Shown: positions 32,974-41,166 of the stretch, in pieces | Numbering within the stretch: the first letter of the stretch is position 1 | How the letters are laid out: the number at the start of each line of letters is the position of its first letter | Assembly: GCA_900543815.1 (NCBI GenBank) | Contig: UQST01000004.1 | Location: forward strand, 72,484 to 136,483 | Reading direction: 5' to 3' | Source of the DNA: an uncultured Prevotellaceae bacterium | Lineage (GTDB): Bacteria; Bacteroidota; Bacteroidia; Bacteroidales; Bacteroidaceae | DNA: 64,000 nt | Notes under the pieces: model-generated | Seen by the model: the letters and a program-made list of their open reading frames with translations, nothing else | Databases searched by the model: none | What the model was told of the DNA's origin: nothing | Made by a program: the position numbers and the translations under genes

Positions 32974-35916
32974 TCAGAAGCCATAGGGGAAATCGTCATC
33001 GCCTTCTCCGGCCTCGTCCTCTTCGCTCTCCTGCTCATCCACAGCGTCATCGGGGTCGATGATCTTGAGGTCTGTGGGTTCGTCTATCTGCAAGTCTTCG
33101 GGAACCTGCATGGGTGCGAAGTGTGAGTCATAGAACTTCTTGTAGTCATCGAAGCTGTATTCTGTGCCGATGAGCTTCATATTCTCCTCCGACACAAGCA
33201 GCGAGCGTATGCCCTTGAGCAGGGTGCCCATGTGCTTGTCGGCGTATAGCTTCTGTGCATAGGCGTGCACCTCGTCGTAGGAGAGGAAGCCCTTGACGGC
33301 CATGAGGCGCAGTCCGCGGTCCTCGGTAATCTCGATGTCGAAGTTGCGCACCATGTAGCTGGTGAAGTTGTAGCGTGCCATCTCAAAGAGCAGAAGGTCC
33401 TCGTCGAGGCTTGCGGTGGGGTAGGCCAGCAGGAATACGAAGTTGCTGTAGCGCTCGTCAGACAGTGGCTTGGCGGCACCGGTGCTGTCGGCACCTTCGG
33501 GTCGCGAGCGTCGTGACCAGATGCTGCTGGCATCGAAGCGCTCGTTCATCAGTTGCCGTCCCTCGTCGAGGCCCTTGACAATGGCTTTGGCCAGCTCTGT
33601 CACCTCCTCCTTGGGGTAGTTCTGCACCACGTCCTTCAGTGTGACCATGAAGGTGTCGCGCTCTCCGCCGTAGAGGTTGGCCATGGCCCTGACGAAGAGC
33701 ATGCGGGCGCGGTGTGCTCCGTGGGGGAAATTCTCGGTGCTGAAGGCGTAGTTCTTCTCCACCTGCGCATAGTCGCCTTGCAGATATGACTGGTATGCCT
33801 GGGCATAGACAGAGTCCTCCATGTGCTTGCCCTGCCGTGCGATGGCCTCGTAGTAGGGGCTTCCTAGCAGTGCGGCAAGCTTGCCCTCGGGGTATTGTGC
33901 CAGCAGGCTGTCGCGGTAGCGCTGTGCTTCGTCGGGTTTGCCTGTGCGCCCGTAGAGCAGGAACAGGTGGTAGTAGATGTTGTCGAGGCCTTCCCTGTCG
34001 GGGAAGTCAGCCAGCAGCCTCAGCATGGTGCGCTCTGCCAGAGGGAAATCCTCGAGGCGCTCCTGTTCCAGGATGCCTGCGTTGTAGAGTGCCTCGGAGA
34101 GCAGTGAGTTCGACTCCTCCATCTGTTCCTCGGTGAAGGGAATCTGCTTCATGTAGTACTCGTGGTGGTGCGGGTCGTTGGCCAGAGAGTCCTTGCGTGC
34201 CTGTTCCTCGGCATCGGCGGCATCATCGCCGCCTGCTCCATACAGGCTGTCGGCCTTTGCCTCGTCCATCTGTCCGCTGCTGCTGTCATCGCCGCCAGGC
34301 AGTGACTGGCGGTTGCTGATGCGCCAGTAGTCCTCGTTGGGGCGCTGTCCCCAGCGCTTGTGGAACTCCTCCTCGCCCTTCTTTACCATAGAGGGGTTGT
34401 AGAAGTACCACGCACCCTTGGTCCCCCCGGCATTGCCGGCCGTGTTGCCCGGCTGTGTCCTTTGGGTGCCTGCGGTGCCCTTGTTTCCCTGGGTGTTGCC
34501 TGTGGCAGAGGCCGTTCCGTTGCGTGCTTCCTTCTTGGCTTCCTCCTTCTCCTTCTTCTTCAGGGCCGTTATCACGCGGTCGATGGCCGCTGTGCGGTCT
34601 GCTTCGCTCATCTGTGCCAGTGCCTGCAGGCTGTCCTGCAGTTTGATGGTGCTCAGATGAGGCTCCAGTTCAGCGAGTATCTCGCTTCTGCGCTCCGCCT
34701 CCTTGCGCTCGGGGTGCTCCTTGCTGAGGATGGCTACACACTCCTTGTAGGTGCGTGCCGCATTGATGTAATCCTCCTGCTCCCAGTACATCTGGCTCAG
34801 GCGAAGCAGCAGCATGGCCTTCGACGGCCCGCTCTTGGTGGCATCCTTGACGCCCTTCTCCCATGCCCCCAGGCAGCGGGCTGTGTCCTGCACGCCCAGA
34901 TAGATGTTGCCCATGGCGTAATACACCTGGTCGAGGTAGTCCTTGTTCTTGTCGCTCTTTGCCATTCGCTTCAGTCGCGAAATCATCTGGCTGAACTTCC
35001 CCTTGGGCATCACCTCGGTCTGCAGGATGCTTGCGTTGAACGACATTTCGTATGGCGGACTGGCCTTGCGCACTTTGCTCAATGCCTTGTAGGCCATTGC
35101 GTTGTTGCCTGTCTCGCGGTAGAGCTGTCCCAGCAGGAAGTTGAGTCGTGCCCGTTCAATCTTCCCCTTGGTGTGCTTGATGGCACCGCGCAGGCATGGT
35201 ATGGCCTCCTGATACTGCCGGGTGAGTATCTTGTAGGCTGCCTCGGTGTTCTCTTTCTCGATGGTTCCATGGCGTGTGATGCTGTCGTGCCGCATCTTTC
35301 CCAGTATGTCCTCGGCGTCGTAGGCCCATCCCAGCGCCACGTAGCAGCGTGCCAGTCGCGCCTTGGCCACGCATGTGATGTCGGGCTGCGTGCTGTAGAG
35401 CCGCAGGATATAGTTGTAGGTGCTGGCCGCTTCGATGAATTCGCCACGGCGGAACTGTGCCTCGGCCATGAGGAACCATGCGCGGTAGAGGTATGGGTTG
35501 AACTCCTTGCGAGCCAGGTAGGCTTTCTCCTTGGCCGTCTTGCGCTTGTTGGCATTGGTGGTCGGGCGCTTCTTGATGCTGTGCAGCTTGATGGCCTTCT
35601 CGCTCTTGGTGATGGCCGTCTCGTAGTTTCCCTTGCCCAGTTCGGCGGTCTTCTTGTTCGTGCAGATGTACATGGGCAGCATCTGGGTGTAGTCTTCCAC
35701 GTGTCCCTTAAGCTGTGCCTCGCGCCCTTCCTTATAGGCCACTTGGCCGTTGTAGAGCGTGTTGAAGCGTGCCGTGGTGGCATGGAAGAATCGGGTGGCC
35801 GAGGTGTTCTTCTTGGTCGAGCAGGATGCAAGTGCAAACATTACAAGTATATACATGCACAGGCGGATGCCTCTGCGGCACCTGCCTCTGTGTCCTGTGT
35901 ATGTATGCATTCTCAT
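32974..35916 (-). CDS. SprE/PorW-like TPR lipoprotein
   Basis: 980 residues from ATG 35916; the longer frame has no credible start. Lipobox LASC after MYILVMFA (cysteine near residue 32 of this start) marks an outer-membrane lipoprotein. The opening after it, RFFHATTARFNTLYNGQVAY, is characteristic of SprE/PorW of the type IX secretion system. TPR-like repeats fill two blocks separated by a low-complexity linker rich in G, T, N and Q (residues about 470-510); the end is highly acidic (EQESEEDEAGEGDDDF). Identification as SprE/PorW rests on the N-terminal motif, TPR layout and porX next door. A second, pure TPR role cannot be excluded. Confidence 0.75.
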   Translation of the reverse strand: MRMHTYTGHRGRCRRGIRLCMYILVMFALASCSTKKNTSATRFFHATTARFNTLYNGQVAYKEGREAQLKGHVEDYTQMLPMYICTNKKTAELGKGNYETAITKSEKAIKLHSIKKRPTTNANKRKTAKEKAYLARKEFNPYLYRAWFLMAEAQFRRGEFIEAASTYNYILRLYSTQPDITCVAKARLARCYVALGWAYDAEDILGKMRHDSITRHGTIEKENTEAAYKILTRQYQEAIPCLRGAIKHTKGKIERARLNFLLGQLYRETGNNAMAYKALSKVRKASPPYEMSFNASILQTEVMPKGKFSQMISRLKRMAKSDKNKDYLDQVYYAMGNIYLGVQDTARCLGAWEKGVKDATKSGPSKAMLLLRLSQMYWEQEDYINAARTYKECVAILSKEHPERKEAERRSEILAELEPHLSTIKLQDSLQALAQMSEADRTAAIDRVITALKKKEKEEAKKEARNGTASATGNTQGNKGTAGTQRTQPGNTAGNAGGTKGAWYFYNPSMVKKGEEEFHKRWGQRPNEDYWRISNRQSLPGGDDSSSGQMDEAKADSLYGAGGDDAADAEEQARKDSLANDPHHHEYYMKQIPFTEEQMEESNSLLSEALYNAGILEQERLEDFPLAERTMLRLLADFPDREGLDNIYYHLFLLYGRTGKPDEAQRYRDSLLAQYPEGKLAALLGSPYYEAIARQGKHMEDSVYAQAYQSYLQGDYAQVEKNYAFSTENFPHGAHRARMLFVRAMANLYGGERDTFMVTLKDVVQNYPKEEVTELAKAIVKGLDEGRQLMNERFDASSIWSRRSRPEGADSTGAAKPLSDERYSNFVFLLAYPTASLDEDLLLFEMARYNFTSYMVRNFDIEITEDRGLRLMAVKGFLSYDEVHAYAQKLYADKHMGTLLKGIRSLLVSEENMKLIGTEYSFDDYKKFYDSHFAPMQVPEDLQIDEPTDLKIIDPDDAVDEQESEEDEAGEGDDDFPYGF

Positions 35917-36004
35917 CCCTCGTGTCCTTTGCGGGCCTGCCGCAGCCCTTGCCTTGCCCTCTGCATGGTGGTGGCAGATGGCTGTCGGGTGCGGCGCAAT
36001 GCCC

Positions 36005-36042
36005 CTATTATATAACGTTCGCGCGTACCTATATATTATGTG
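36005..36042. repeat. Alternating purine-pyrimidine tract
   Basis: TATTATATAACGTTCGCGCGTACCTATATATTATGTG-type sequence: AT-alternating flanks around TCGCGCGTAC. It lies at the 3' end of the small membrane protein gene, upstream of the SprE-like gene. Confidence 0.55.
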
Positions 36043-36455
36043 GCGGGCTTGGTTTGTGGTTCCTGCCTTCTCTCCTCCACGATGAGTATCACCTCGTCGC
36101 GTACCTCTTCGGGCAGTTCTATGCCGCGCAACTGCAAGCTGCGTGCCCATCCGGCCACTTCCTCCTCGCGCATGGTGTATAGCACGTCGCGAAACTCGTC
36201 GGTCTCCTCGTCGGTGTAGTCCTCTGGCGCACGTCCCCTGAAGCGGTCCAGGTCCTCGTCATCGTAGTATTCCACGCCCTTGCTCACCGCTGAGAGCAGA
36301 CTCTCTTTCTCGCACACCTCGTGTTGTCCGCAGCATTCCGCGTCGGGGATGACGGGTGCTTCCACCTTCTCGGCTCCCTTGTTGTGGTACAGATACAGCA
36401 TGGCTGCCACCGCGCCCAGCGCCAGCAGACTGATGACGGTGATTATGTATATCAT
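36036..36455 (-). CDS. Small membrane protein between aroA and SprE-like gene
   Basis: 139 residues. One N-terminal membrane segment (IYIITVISLLALGAVAAMLYLY), then a soluble acidic region with cysteines in DAECCGQHEVC, and EDYTDEETDEFRDVLYTMREEEVAGWARSLQLRG. No recognised domain. The ATG overlaps the aroA stop (ATGA), so it is translated with aroA. Being fixed between aroA and a T9SS-linked gene suggests an envelope function, but nothing shows which. Confidence 0.72.
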   Translation of the reverse strand: MIYIITVISLLALGAVAAMLYLYHNKGAEKVEAPVIPDAECCGQHEVCEKESLLSAVSKGVEYYDDEDLDRFRGRAPEDYTDEETDEFRDVLYTMREEEVAGWARSLQLRGIELPEEVRDEVILIVEERRQEPQTKPAT

Positions 36456-37729
36456 CCTTGTGCTCCTCCTTCCTGTTCCTCTTCGATGTGGAAGCCCTTG
36501 AGCTCCTGCCAGAAGCGTGGGTAGGACTTGCTCACCACCTGCGGGTCATTCATCTCCAGGCGGCCGGTCACCATGCAGGCGGGTGCCAGCGACATGGCCA
36601 TGCGGTGGTCCTCATAGGTGTCGGCCACCGGGCGCTCCTGTGCAGCGCAGCGCTCGCCGTCCCATGAGAGCACGCAGCCGTCCTGCTCCCTGAGCCTATA
36701 GCCCAGCTTGCCCAGCTCGGTGCAGAGTGCCGCCAGGCGGTCGGTCTCCTTAATCTTCAGGCTCTGCAAGCCTGTGAAGCGGAAGGTGACACCCAGCAGG
36801 GCGCAGGTCACCACCACCGTCTGTGCCAGGTCGGGCTGCCGCACGAAATCGTACTCATAGTGCTCGCAGGGTTTGCCACAGCGTGTGAGGCGGATGCCTT
36901 CGGTGCCGTCTCCATCGCGTACAAACTCAGTGGCGATGCCCAGCGGGCGGAATATCTCGCGTATGGCAGCATCGCCCTGCAGACTCTGGCTGAAGAGTCC
37001 GCTCAGAGTGACAGAGGGTTCGCTGTCGTGCGTGAGTGCCATCATCTCGTACCAGTAGCTGCTTGCGCTCCAGTCGTTCTCCACTGTGTAGGGTGTTGGC
37101 GCGTACTTCACCGGTTCCACCCTGAGCGTGCGCCCGTCCTGCCAACGGGCCTTGGCTCCGAAGGTACCCATGATGGCGAGCGTCATGTCGATATAGGGGC
37201 GGCTCACGATATTGCCTGTCAGGGTGAGCGTGAGCCCCTGTTCCATCATGGGGGCTATCATCAGCAATGCGCTGATATACTGACTGCTCACGCTCCCGGC
37301 CAACTCCAGCGCTCCGCCCTGCAGACTGCGGCCTGTGATGCGCAGCGGCGGGAACCCATCTTCGGCGGCATACTCGACTGCCGCACCCAGCCGGTGCAGG
37401 GCATCCACCAGAATGCCGATGGGGCGGTGGCGCATCCGCTCGGTGCCCGTGATGGTGTGCGTGCCAGGGGTGATGCTCAGATATGCGGTGAGAAATCGCA
37501 TTGCGGTGCCTGCCGCCATGATGTCGATTACGTCGGGCATAGTGCTCAATGCACGCAGCATGACCTGTGTGTCGTCGCAGTCGGAGAGGTTTCTCACCTC
37601 GGGCACCTGCCCTGCGCAGTTTCGCGCAGCCAGTGCCTGGATGATGAGAGCACGGTTGCTAATACTCTTGCTTGCAGGTAGTTGTGCGTGCACGCGGAGC
37701 CTCTCTGGCGGGTATATAATGATACGCAT
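36452..37729 (-). CDS. aroA: 3-Phosphoshikimate 1-carboxyvinyltransferase (EPSP synthase)
   Basis: 425 residues, full length. It joins shikimate 3-phosphate and phosphoenolpyruvate in aromatic amino acid synthesis. LPASKSISNRALIIQALA is the N-terminal substrate loop; IMAAGTAMRFLTAYL replaces the GNAGTAMR block; SVSSQYISALLMIAPM, VENDWSASSYWYEMM, KIKETDRLAALCTELGKLG and DTYEDHRMAMSLAPA follow. All catalytic Asp, Glu and Arg positions I can recognise are kept. A TAACTTTG promoter box on the minus strand is at 37768-37775. It heads the operon leading to porX and tsaE. Confidence 0.95.
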   Translation of the reverse strand: MRIIIYPPERLRVHAQLPASKSISNRALIIQALAARNCAGQVPEVRNLSDCDDTQVMLRALSTMPDVIDIMAAGTAMRFLTAYLSITPGTHTITGTERMRHRPIGILVDALHRLGAAVEYAAEDGFPPLRITGRSLQGGALELAGSVSSQYISALLMIAPMMEQGLTLTLTGNIVSRPYIDMTLAIMGTFGAKARWQDGRTLRVEPVKYAPTPYTVENDWSASSYWYEMMALTHDSEPSVTLSGLFSQSLQGDAAIREIFRPLGIATEFVRDGDGTEGIRLTRCGKPCEHYEYDFVRQPDLAQTVVVTCALLGVTFRFTGLQSLKIKETDRLAALCTELGKLGYRLREQDGCVLSWDGERCAAQERPVADTYEDHRMAMSLAPACMVTGRLEMNDPQVVSKSYPRFWQELKGFHIEEEQEGGAQG

Positions 37730-37767
37730 AGATGTCTAATATGATGAATTTGCTTGCAAATACGTTA

Positions 37768-37815
37768 CAAAGTTACGAAAATATTTGGAGGGAATGAAAA
37801 ATCACCGTACCTTTG
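37768..37815. promoter_or_regulatory. Interlocked divergent promoters (aroA, tRNA-Pro)
   Basis: Minus strand: TAACTTTG at 37768-37775 for aroA. Plus strand: TTTG 37784-37787, 20 bases, TACCTTTG 37808-37815 for the tRNA. The two start within 50 bases of each other. Confidence 0.7.
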
Positions 37816-37834
37816 CAGTGCAAATAAAAGGTAA

Positions 37835-37907
37835 CGGGATGTAGCGCAGTTGGTAGCGCACACGTCTGGGGGGCGCGAGGTCGCAAGTTCGAGTCTTGTC
37901 ATCCCGA
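37835..37907 (+). tRNA. tRNA-Pro (anticodon GGG)
   Basis: 73 bases with discriminator A; CCA is not encoded. Acceptor CGGGATG pairs with CATCCCG; D arm GCGC/GCGC; anticodon loop CTGGGGG gives GGG (codons CCC, CCU); T arm GCAAG/CTTGT with loop TTCGAGT. The anticodon stem CACGT/GCGCG has an A-C mismatch at its second pair and a G-T pair at the loop. C at position 1 pairing with G72 is the proline pattern in bacteria. Confidence 0.93.
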
Positions 37908-37915
37908 CCTAAGAA

Positions 37916-37951
37916 AGGGCTGGATTCCATTTGGAACCCAGCCCTATTTCT
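37916..37951 (+). terminator. Terminator after tRNA-Pro
   Basis: AGGGCTGGATTCCA (37916-37929) pairs with TGGAACCCAGCCCT (37932-37945), then ATTTCTTTTTT. Confidence 0.85.
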
Positions 37952-38063
37952 TTTTTGGCGCGGCCGTAGGTGCCGGGCGCGGCGGCCTTTCGGGTGGCAC
38001 AGGACTGTGGTGGAGTGAGAGCAGCTGGGCTCCCGGCTGCTGTGGTGGCATTGGCTGGAAAAA

Positions 38064-38151
38064 TGCAGTGCGCTGCATGGGCCTTTGCACCGCGCTGCAT
38101 CGGTCATCTCAGCGCGCTGCGTTTGCCTTTGCACCGCACTGCTTGGGATTC
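38064..38151 (+). repeat. 22-bp palindromic array, locus E (4 units)
   Basis: Units start at 38064, 38086, 38108 and 38130. Cores: GCAGTGCGCTGC, GCACCGCGCTGC, TCAGCGCGCTGC, GCACCGCACTGC. It lies between the tRNA and the convergent LicD gene. Confidence 0.87.
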
Positions 38152-38205
38152 TTCATTTTGATGGAATGGAAATGCCGTGGCTCTTTGTCGTGGCTGCCAG
38201 CATGG

Positions 38206-38264
38206 AAAACGGAGCGGCCGGGTGCCCCTGCCTGCATAGTGCTGCCAGCATGGACACCCGGCCG
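38206..38264 (-). terminator. Terminator after the LicD gene
   Basis: CGGCCGGGTG (38215-38224) and CACCCGGCCG (38255-38264) form a perfect 10-bp stem; CTCCGTTTTCC follows on the minus strand. The sequence GCTGCCAGCATGGA is present twice (38193 and 38241 region). Confidence 0.6.
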
Positions 38265-38325
38265 TTCTCTGCCGTGTGGTCTTGTACATCCGTCCAAGCG
38301 GTCGGGCGAATGTGGTTGTATGGGC

Positions 38326-39180
38326 TTAGCGCCGCTTCTTCATCTCCCTCACCTCATCGATGGAGTATCTGTGGTCAAGGCATATGAAGTACTCGGGATG
38401 AGGCACGCGCTTGTCCTCGGGGGGCAACTGCATGTAGTCGCCATAGAGCAGGCGCAGGTAGGCATCGTAGTCGCGCGGCACGGTGACCGTGGTGGTCTCG
38501 AAAGGCAGCTCGATGACATCCCTGAACCACTGCGTCTGGAATATCCTTCCTTCCCACTGCGTCACGCACACACACTTCTTGCCCGAAGCCCCGGTGGCGT
38601 ATGTGCGCTCGAAGTCGAGGAAGCGCTGCAGGTACTTCTTGGGGTTGCGCTTGCGCCAGAGGTTGAGTACGCGCACTCCTGCTCCGTGGATGTCGCCGTG
38701 CAGCAGGCAGGTGAAGATGGAGGAGAAGCGGAACTGGCACACCGAGTTGATGTACTTGTCAAAGAAGTGATGGCTGCGGAACTGGCGTGCGGCGATGGTT
38801 GCATCGTCCTCGTCAAACTCGTCCATGGGGAAGATATCCACATAGATGCCCATGATGAAGGGCATGTGCTCAAACTCCCAAATGGTGCTGCCACGGTGGG
38901 ATATCTTGGCAAAGGGTGCGTAGTAGCCCTCGTCGGCCACCGAGATGATGTCGTAGCCCTCGGCGCGTATGGTATCGCCCATGGCCAGGAGACGGTTGTA
39001 GTCGGCCCGTGGCACGTAGATGTCTATGTCATCGTCCCAGGGTATGAAGCCCTGGTGACGCACTGCTCCGAGCACAGTGCCGCCGCATCCCACATATCGT
39101 ATGCCGTTTCTCTGGAAAAAATCCTTGGTGAAGAGGAACGTCTCAAGCAGCTTTTCCTTCTGCAGGTCGCCTTTGATCAT
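38326..39180 (-). CDS. LicD family phosphotransferase
   Basis: 284 residues. The nucleotidyltransferase-fold core is GCGGTVLGAVRHQGFIPWDD (32-51) with the acidic WDDDID (48-53). LicD proteins move a phospho-alcohol such as phosphocholine from a CDP donor to a surface glycan. The gene starts 6 bases after the asparagine-synthase-like gene, in an operon that begins with a cytidylyltransferase able to make a CDP donor. This fits a phospho-substituent pathway; the substituent is not known. No membrane segment or signal peptide, so it works in the cytoplasm. Confidence 0.9.
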   Translation of the reverse strand: MIKGDLQKEKLLETFLFTKDFFQRNGIRYVGCGGTVLGAVRHQGFIPWDDDIDIYVPRADYNRLLAMGDTIRAEGYDIISVADEGYYAPFAKISHRGSTIWEFEHMPFIMGIYVDIFPMDEFDEDDATIAARQFRSHHFFDKYINSVCQFRFSSIFTCLLHGDIHGAGVRVLNLWRKRNPKKYLQRFLDFERTYATGASGKKCVCVTQWEGRIFQTQWFRDVIELPFETTTVTVPRDYDAYLRLLYGDYMQLPPEDKRVPHPEYFICLDHRYSIDEVREMKKRR

Positions 39181-39186
39181 ATCTGG

Positions 39187-40230
39187 TCAGTCGAATAGGT
39201 TGAGGAACAGTTCGGCGCACCACAGCTGCCACTTCTGGTTGCCTGTGAGCTTGTGCAGGGGTATGTCCTGGCGGAACTCCGCTCTCTTGGGACCCTCCCA
39301 CTGGCTGAAGATGGCATCCACAGGGCGTGGCATGGGTATCTTGAAGGGAATCTCCAGGTCGGGGTACTTGATTGCATAGAGTCCGCGCACCAGGTACTTG
39401 GGCTCTCCGTTGCGCACGCGGTCCATGTCGAGGGGGTCTGCCATGACGAGGCGGGCGTAGGGGTCGTAGTAGGGCAGGCGCGCTACGGCGAAGGCGTTGA
39501 GGTATGAGCTGGAGCTCTCTATCGAGAACACTTCGTCCATGAAGCGCATATAGTCTATGCCACCATCGGCGGTGCGATAGCGCTCGTAGAGCTCCATCTG
39601 TGACACAGGATGCGTGAGTACAAGGTCGGGCTCAAGGAATGTGTAGCGCCGCGCAAAGGAGTCGAAGTCCCACAGTGGAGTGATGAGCTTGTCCATGCCA
39701 CCGAATATGAGGTCGGCGCTCTCGCCCACGAGCATCATCTGCACGCCGTCTTTCTTGGCCATGATGGCGGCCTTGTATATCTGCGGCTCGATGGAGTGTA
39801 CGGGCGCGTCCTTGGCTGCCATGACGATGGGAGCGTACTTGTGGTAGTCGTCGAAGTCGATGCTGACCAGGTGGTGCTGCAGTCCCAGGCGGCGGCAGTA
39901 CTCTTTGGCCCTCTTCACATCGTCGTCGAAGACACCGGAGTCTGAGATGAAGGTATAGGCGTGGCTGCCTGGCTTGAGGTAGGCTGCCAGGTTGGCACTG
40001 TCCATGCCGCCCGATAGCAGGATGCCGATATTGTTGTACTTCTCGTAGAGGACGTCTATCTGCTTCTGTATCTCGCGGTCTATGTCGGCGCTTGTATGCA
40101 CTGGTATGCGTTGGTCTGCGGGAATGGCCTGGTAACATGAATGGTGGAAGCCGGGGAAGAAGTCCGCGCCGTCCTTCCAGATGTATCGGAATGCGATGTA
40201 TGAACTAAGGCAGAAATCCTTGTCTATCAT
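39187..40230 (-). CDS. Stand-alone asparagine-synthase-type ligase domain
   Basis: 347 residues. The PP-loop is ILLSGGMDSANLAAYL (SGGMDS at 73-78), followed by SDSGVFDDDVKRAKEYC and MLVGESADLIFGGMDKL, as in the synthetase half of AsnB. The N-terminal glutaminase domain with its catalytic Cys2 is missing; only about 65 residues of different sequence precede the PP-loop. It therefore should adenylate a carboxylate and join it to an amine or ammonia from elsewhere. In glycan loci such proteins amidate sugars or link amino acids. It lies between the cytidylyltransferase and LicD. Confidence 0.85.
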   Translation of the reverse strand: MIDKDFCLSSYIAFRYIWKDGADFFPGFHHSCYQAIPADQRIPVHTSADIDREIQKQIDVLYEKYNNIGILLSGGMDSANLAAYLKPGSHAYTFISDSGVFDDDVKRAKEYCRRLGLQHHLVSIDFDDYHKYAPIVMAAKDAPVHSIEPQIYKAAIMAKKDGVQMMLVGESADLIFGGMDKLITPLWDFDSFARRYTFLEPDLVLTHPVSQMELYERYRTADGGIDYMRFMDEVFSIESSSSYLNAFAVARLPYYDPYARLVMADPLDMDRVRNGEPKYLVRGLYAIKYPDLEIPFKIPMPRPVDAIFSQWEGPKRAEFRQDIPLHKLTGNQKWQLWCAELFLNLFD

Positions 40231-40315
40231 ATCTCTTTGTTCTTTTTTGCTCTGCCGAGCAGGTTTGTTATGTGTGTGCTTGCTTGATATGGCCTCTCTG
40301 GTGCAGGGGTGCGGC

Positions 40316-40753
40316 TCAGCGCTTGATGGCGGTTTCGGGATTGTCCCTCACCTGTCCCAGCGCCTTGTTGATGAGGGTGGATGAAACACCCTTGGTGTAG
40401 GGAAAATAGACTATCTTGATGCCGGCCTCTTTGAACTCCTGTTCGTAACGCTTCCATTTGTCCGTGTCGTACCAGTCGTCTCCTACAAAGAGGTAAGAGG
40501 CTCCCAGCTTCTTGCACATGGTGAGCTTGTCCATGTCGCTCTGCGGCACCACGGCATCCACGAAGCGTATGCTGCGCACTATCTCCAGCCTGTCCTCGAA
40601 GGGTATCATCGCATGCTTGCCCTTGTAAGTGACGAGGTCGTCGGTGGTGACGCCTACGACCAGCTTGTCGCACATGCCTTTGGCGTTCTTCAATAGGTTG
40701 AGGTGTCCCACATGAAAGAGGTCAAACACCCCGGCGGTATATCCTATGGTCAT
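40316..40753 (-). CDS. Cytidylyltransferase (TagD/glycerol-3-phosphate type)
   Basis: 145 residues from ATG 40753. GYTAGVFDLFHVGHLNLL carries the HxGH motif, and FPYTKGVSSTLINK corresponds to the ISSTxI motif of the family. The enzyme joins a phospho-alcohol (glycerol 3-phosphate, phosphocholine or alike) to CMP. It leads the operon with the asparagine-synthase-like and LicD genes. A TATTTTTG promoter element lies at 40886-40893, giving a leader of about 125 bases with a GC-rich stem. Confidence 0.87.
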   Translation of the reverse strand: MTIGYTAGVFDLFHVGHLNLLKNAKGMCDKLVVGVTTDDLVTYKGKHAMIPFEDRLEIVRSIRFVDAVVPQSDMDKLTMCKKLGASYLFVGDDWYDTDKWKRYEQEFKEAGIKIVYFPYTKGVSSTLINKALGQVRDNPETAIKR

Positions 40754-40790
40754 CGTATAAATATAGTATATAATCCTTCTTAGGGGCCAG

Positions 40791-40893
40791 GCAACCCGGC
40801 AGTAGCCCGTGAACGGGCGGTGCCGGGAGGGGTTGCTTGTCCCGGTGCAGCGCTGTGTGAGGCACAGCCCTGGCCGCTGGCATGGCAAAAATA
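40791..40893 (-). promoter_or_regulatory. Promoter and structured leader of the LicD operon
   Basis: TATTTTTG (40886-40893, minus strand) is followed in the transcript by an imperfect stem, GCAACC and CCCGGCA (40821-40836) pairing with TGCCGGGTTGC (40791-40802), with an inner GCCCGT/ACGGGC hairpin. The stem lies about 40 bases before ATG 40753. The rest of the gap to 41166 shows only a plus-strand TAACTTTG box (41138-41145). Confidence 0.55.
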
Positions 40894-41166
40894 CGAAGAT
40901 TATCCGAGAAAGTCACGCCCGAGGGAGTATTATTTTCAAATGCCGCGCCGTAGGGCTTTGTGCTCTCCTGCTCAGTCCGGACGTTGATGGAGAAGCCGGT
41001 GTGTGCCGGTTGACAAACTATATTCAGCCACTCCGTGCTGCGTATGTGCGGATTGCATCGGGTGTGCAAACAGATTGTTTCCGTCGAATTGCTGAAATGT
41101 GTGGACTTCTGCGGGGGTGTGCAACGATAAAATGTGCTAACTTTGTGCGTCAGTAAACGATGATGT

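Noticed and set aside
34360..36015. Long plus-strand frame of 551 codons over the SprE-like gene
   Set aside because: Antisense to a lipoprotein with clear TPR pattern; its translation is leucine/cysteine-rich with no motif.
32974..36150. SprE-like protein starting at 36150 (1058 codons)
   Set aside because: The extra 78 residues are arginine/histidine-rich and overlap the 3' end of the upstream gene; the lipobox needs a start near 35916.
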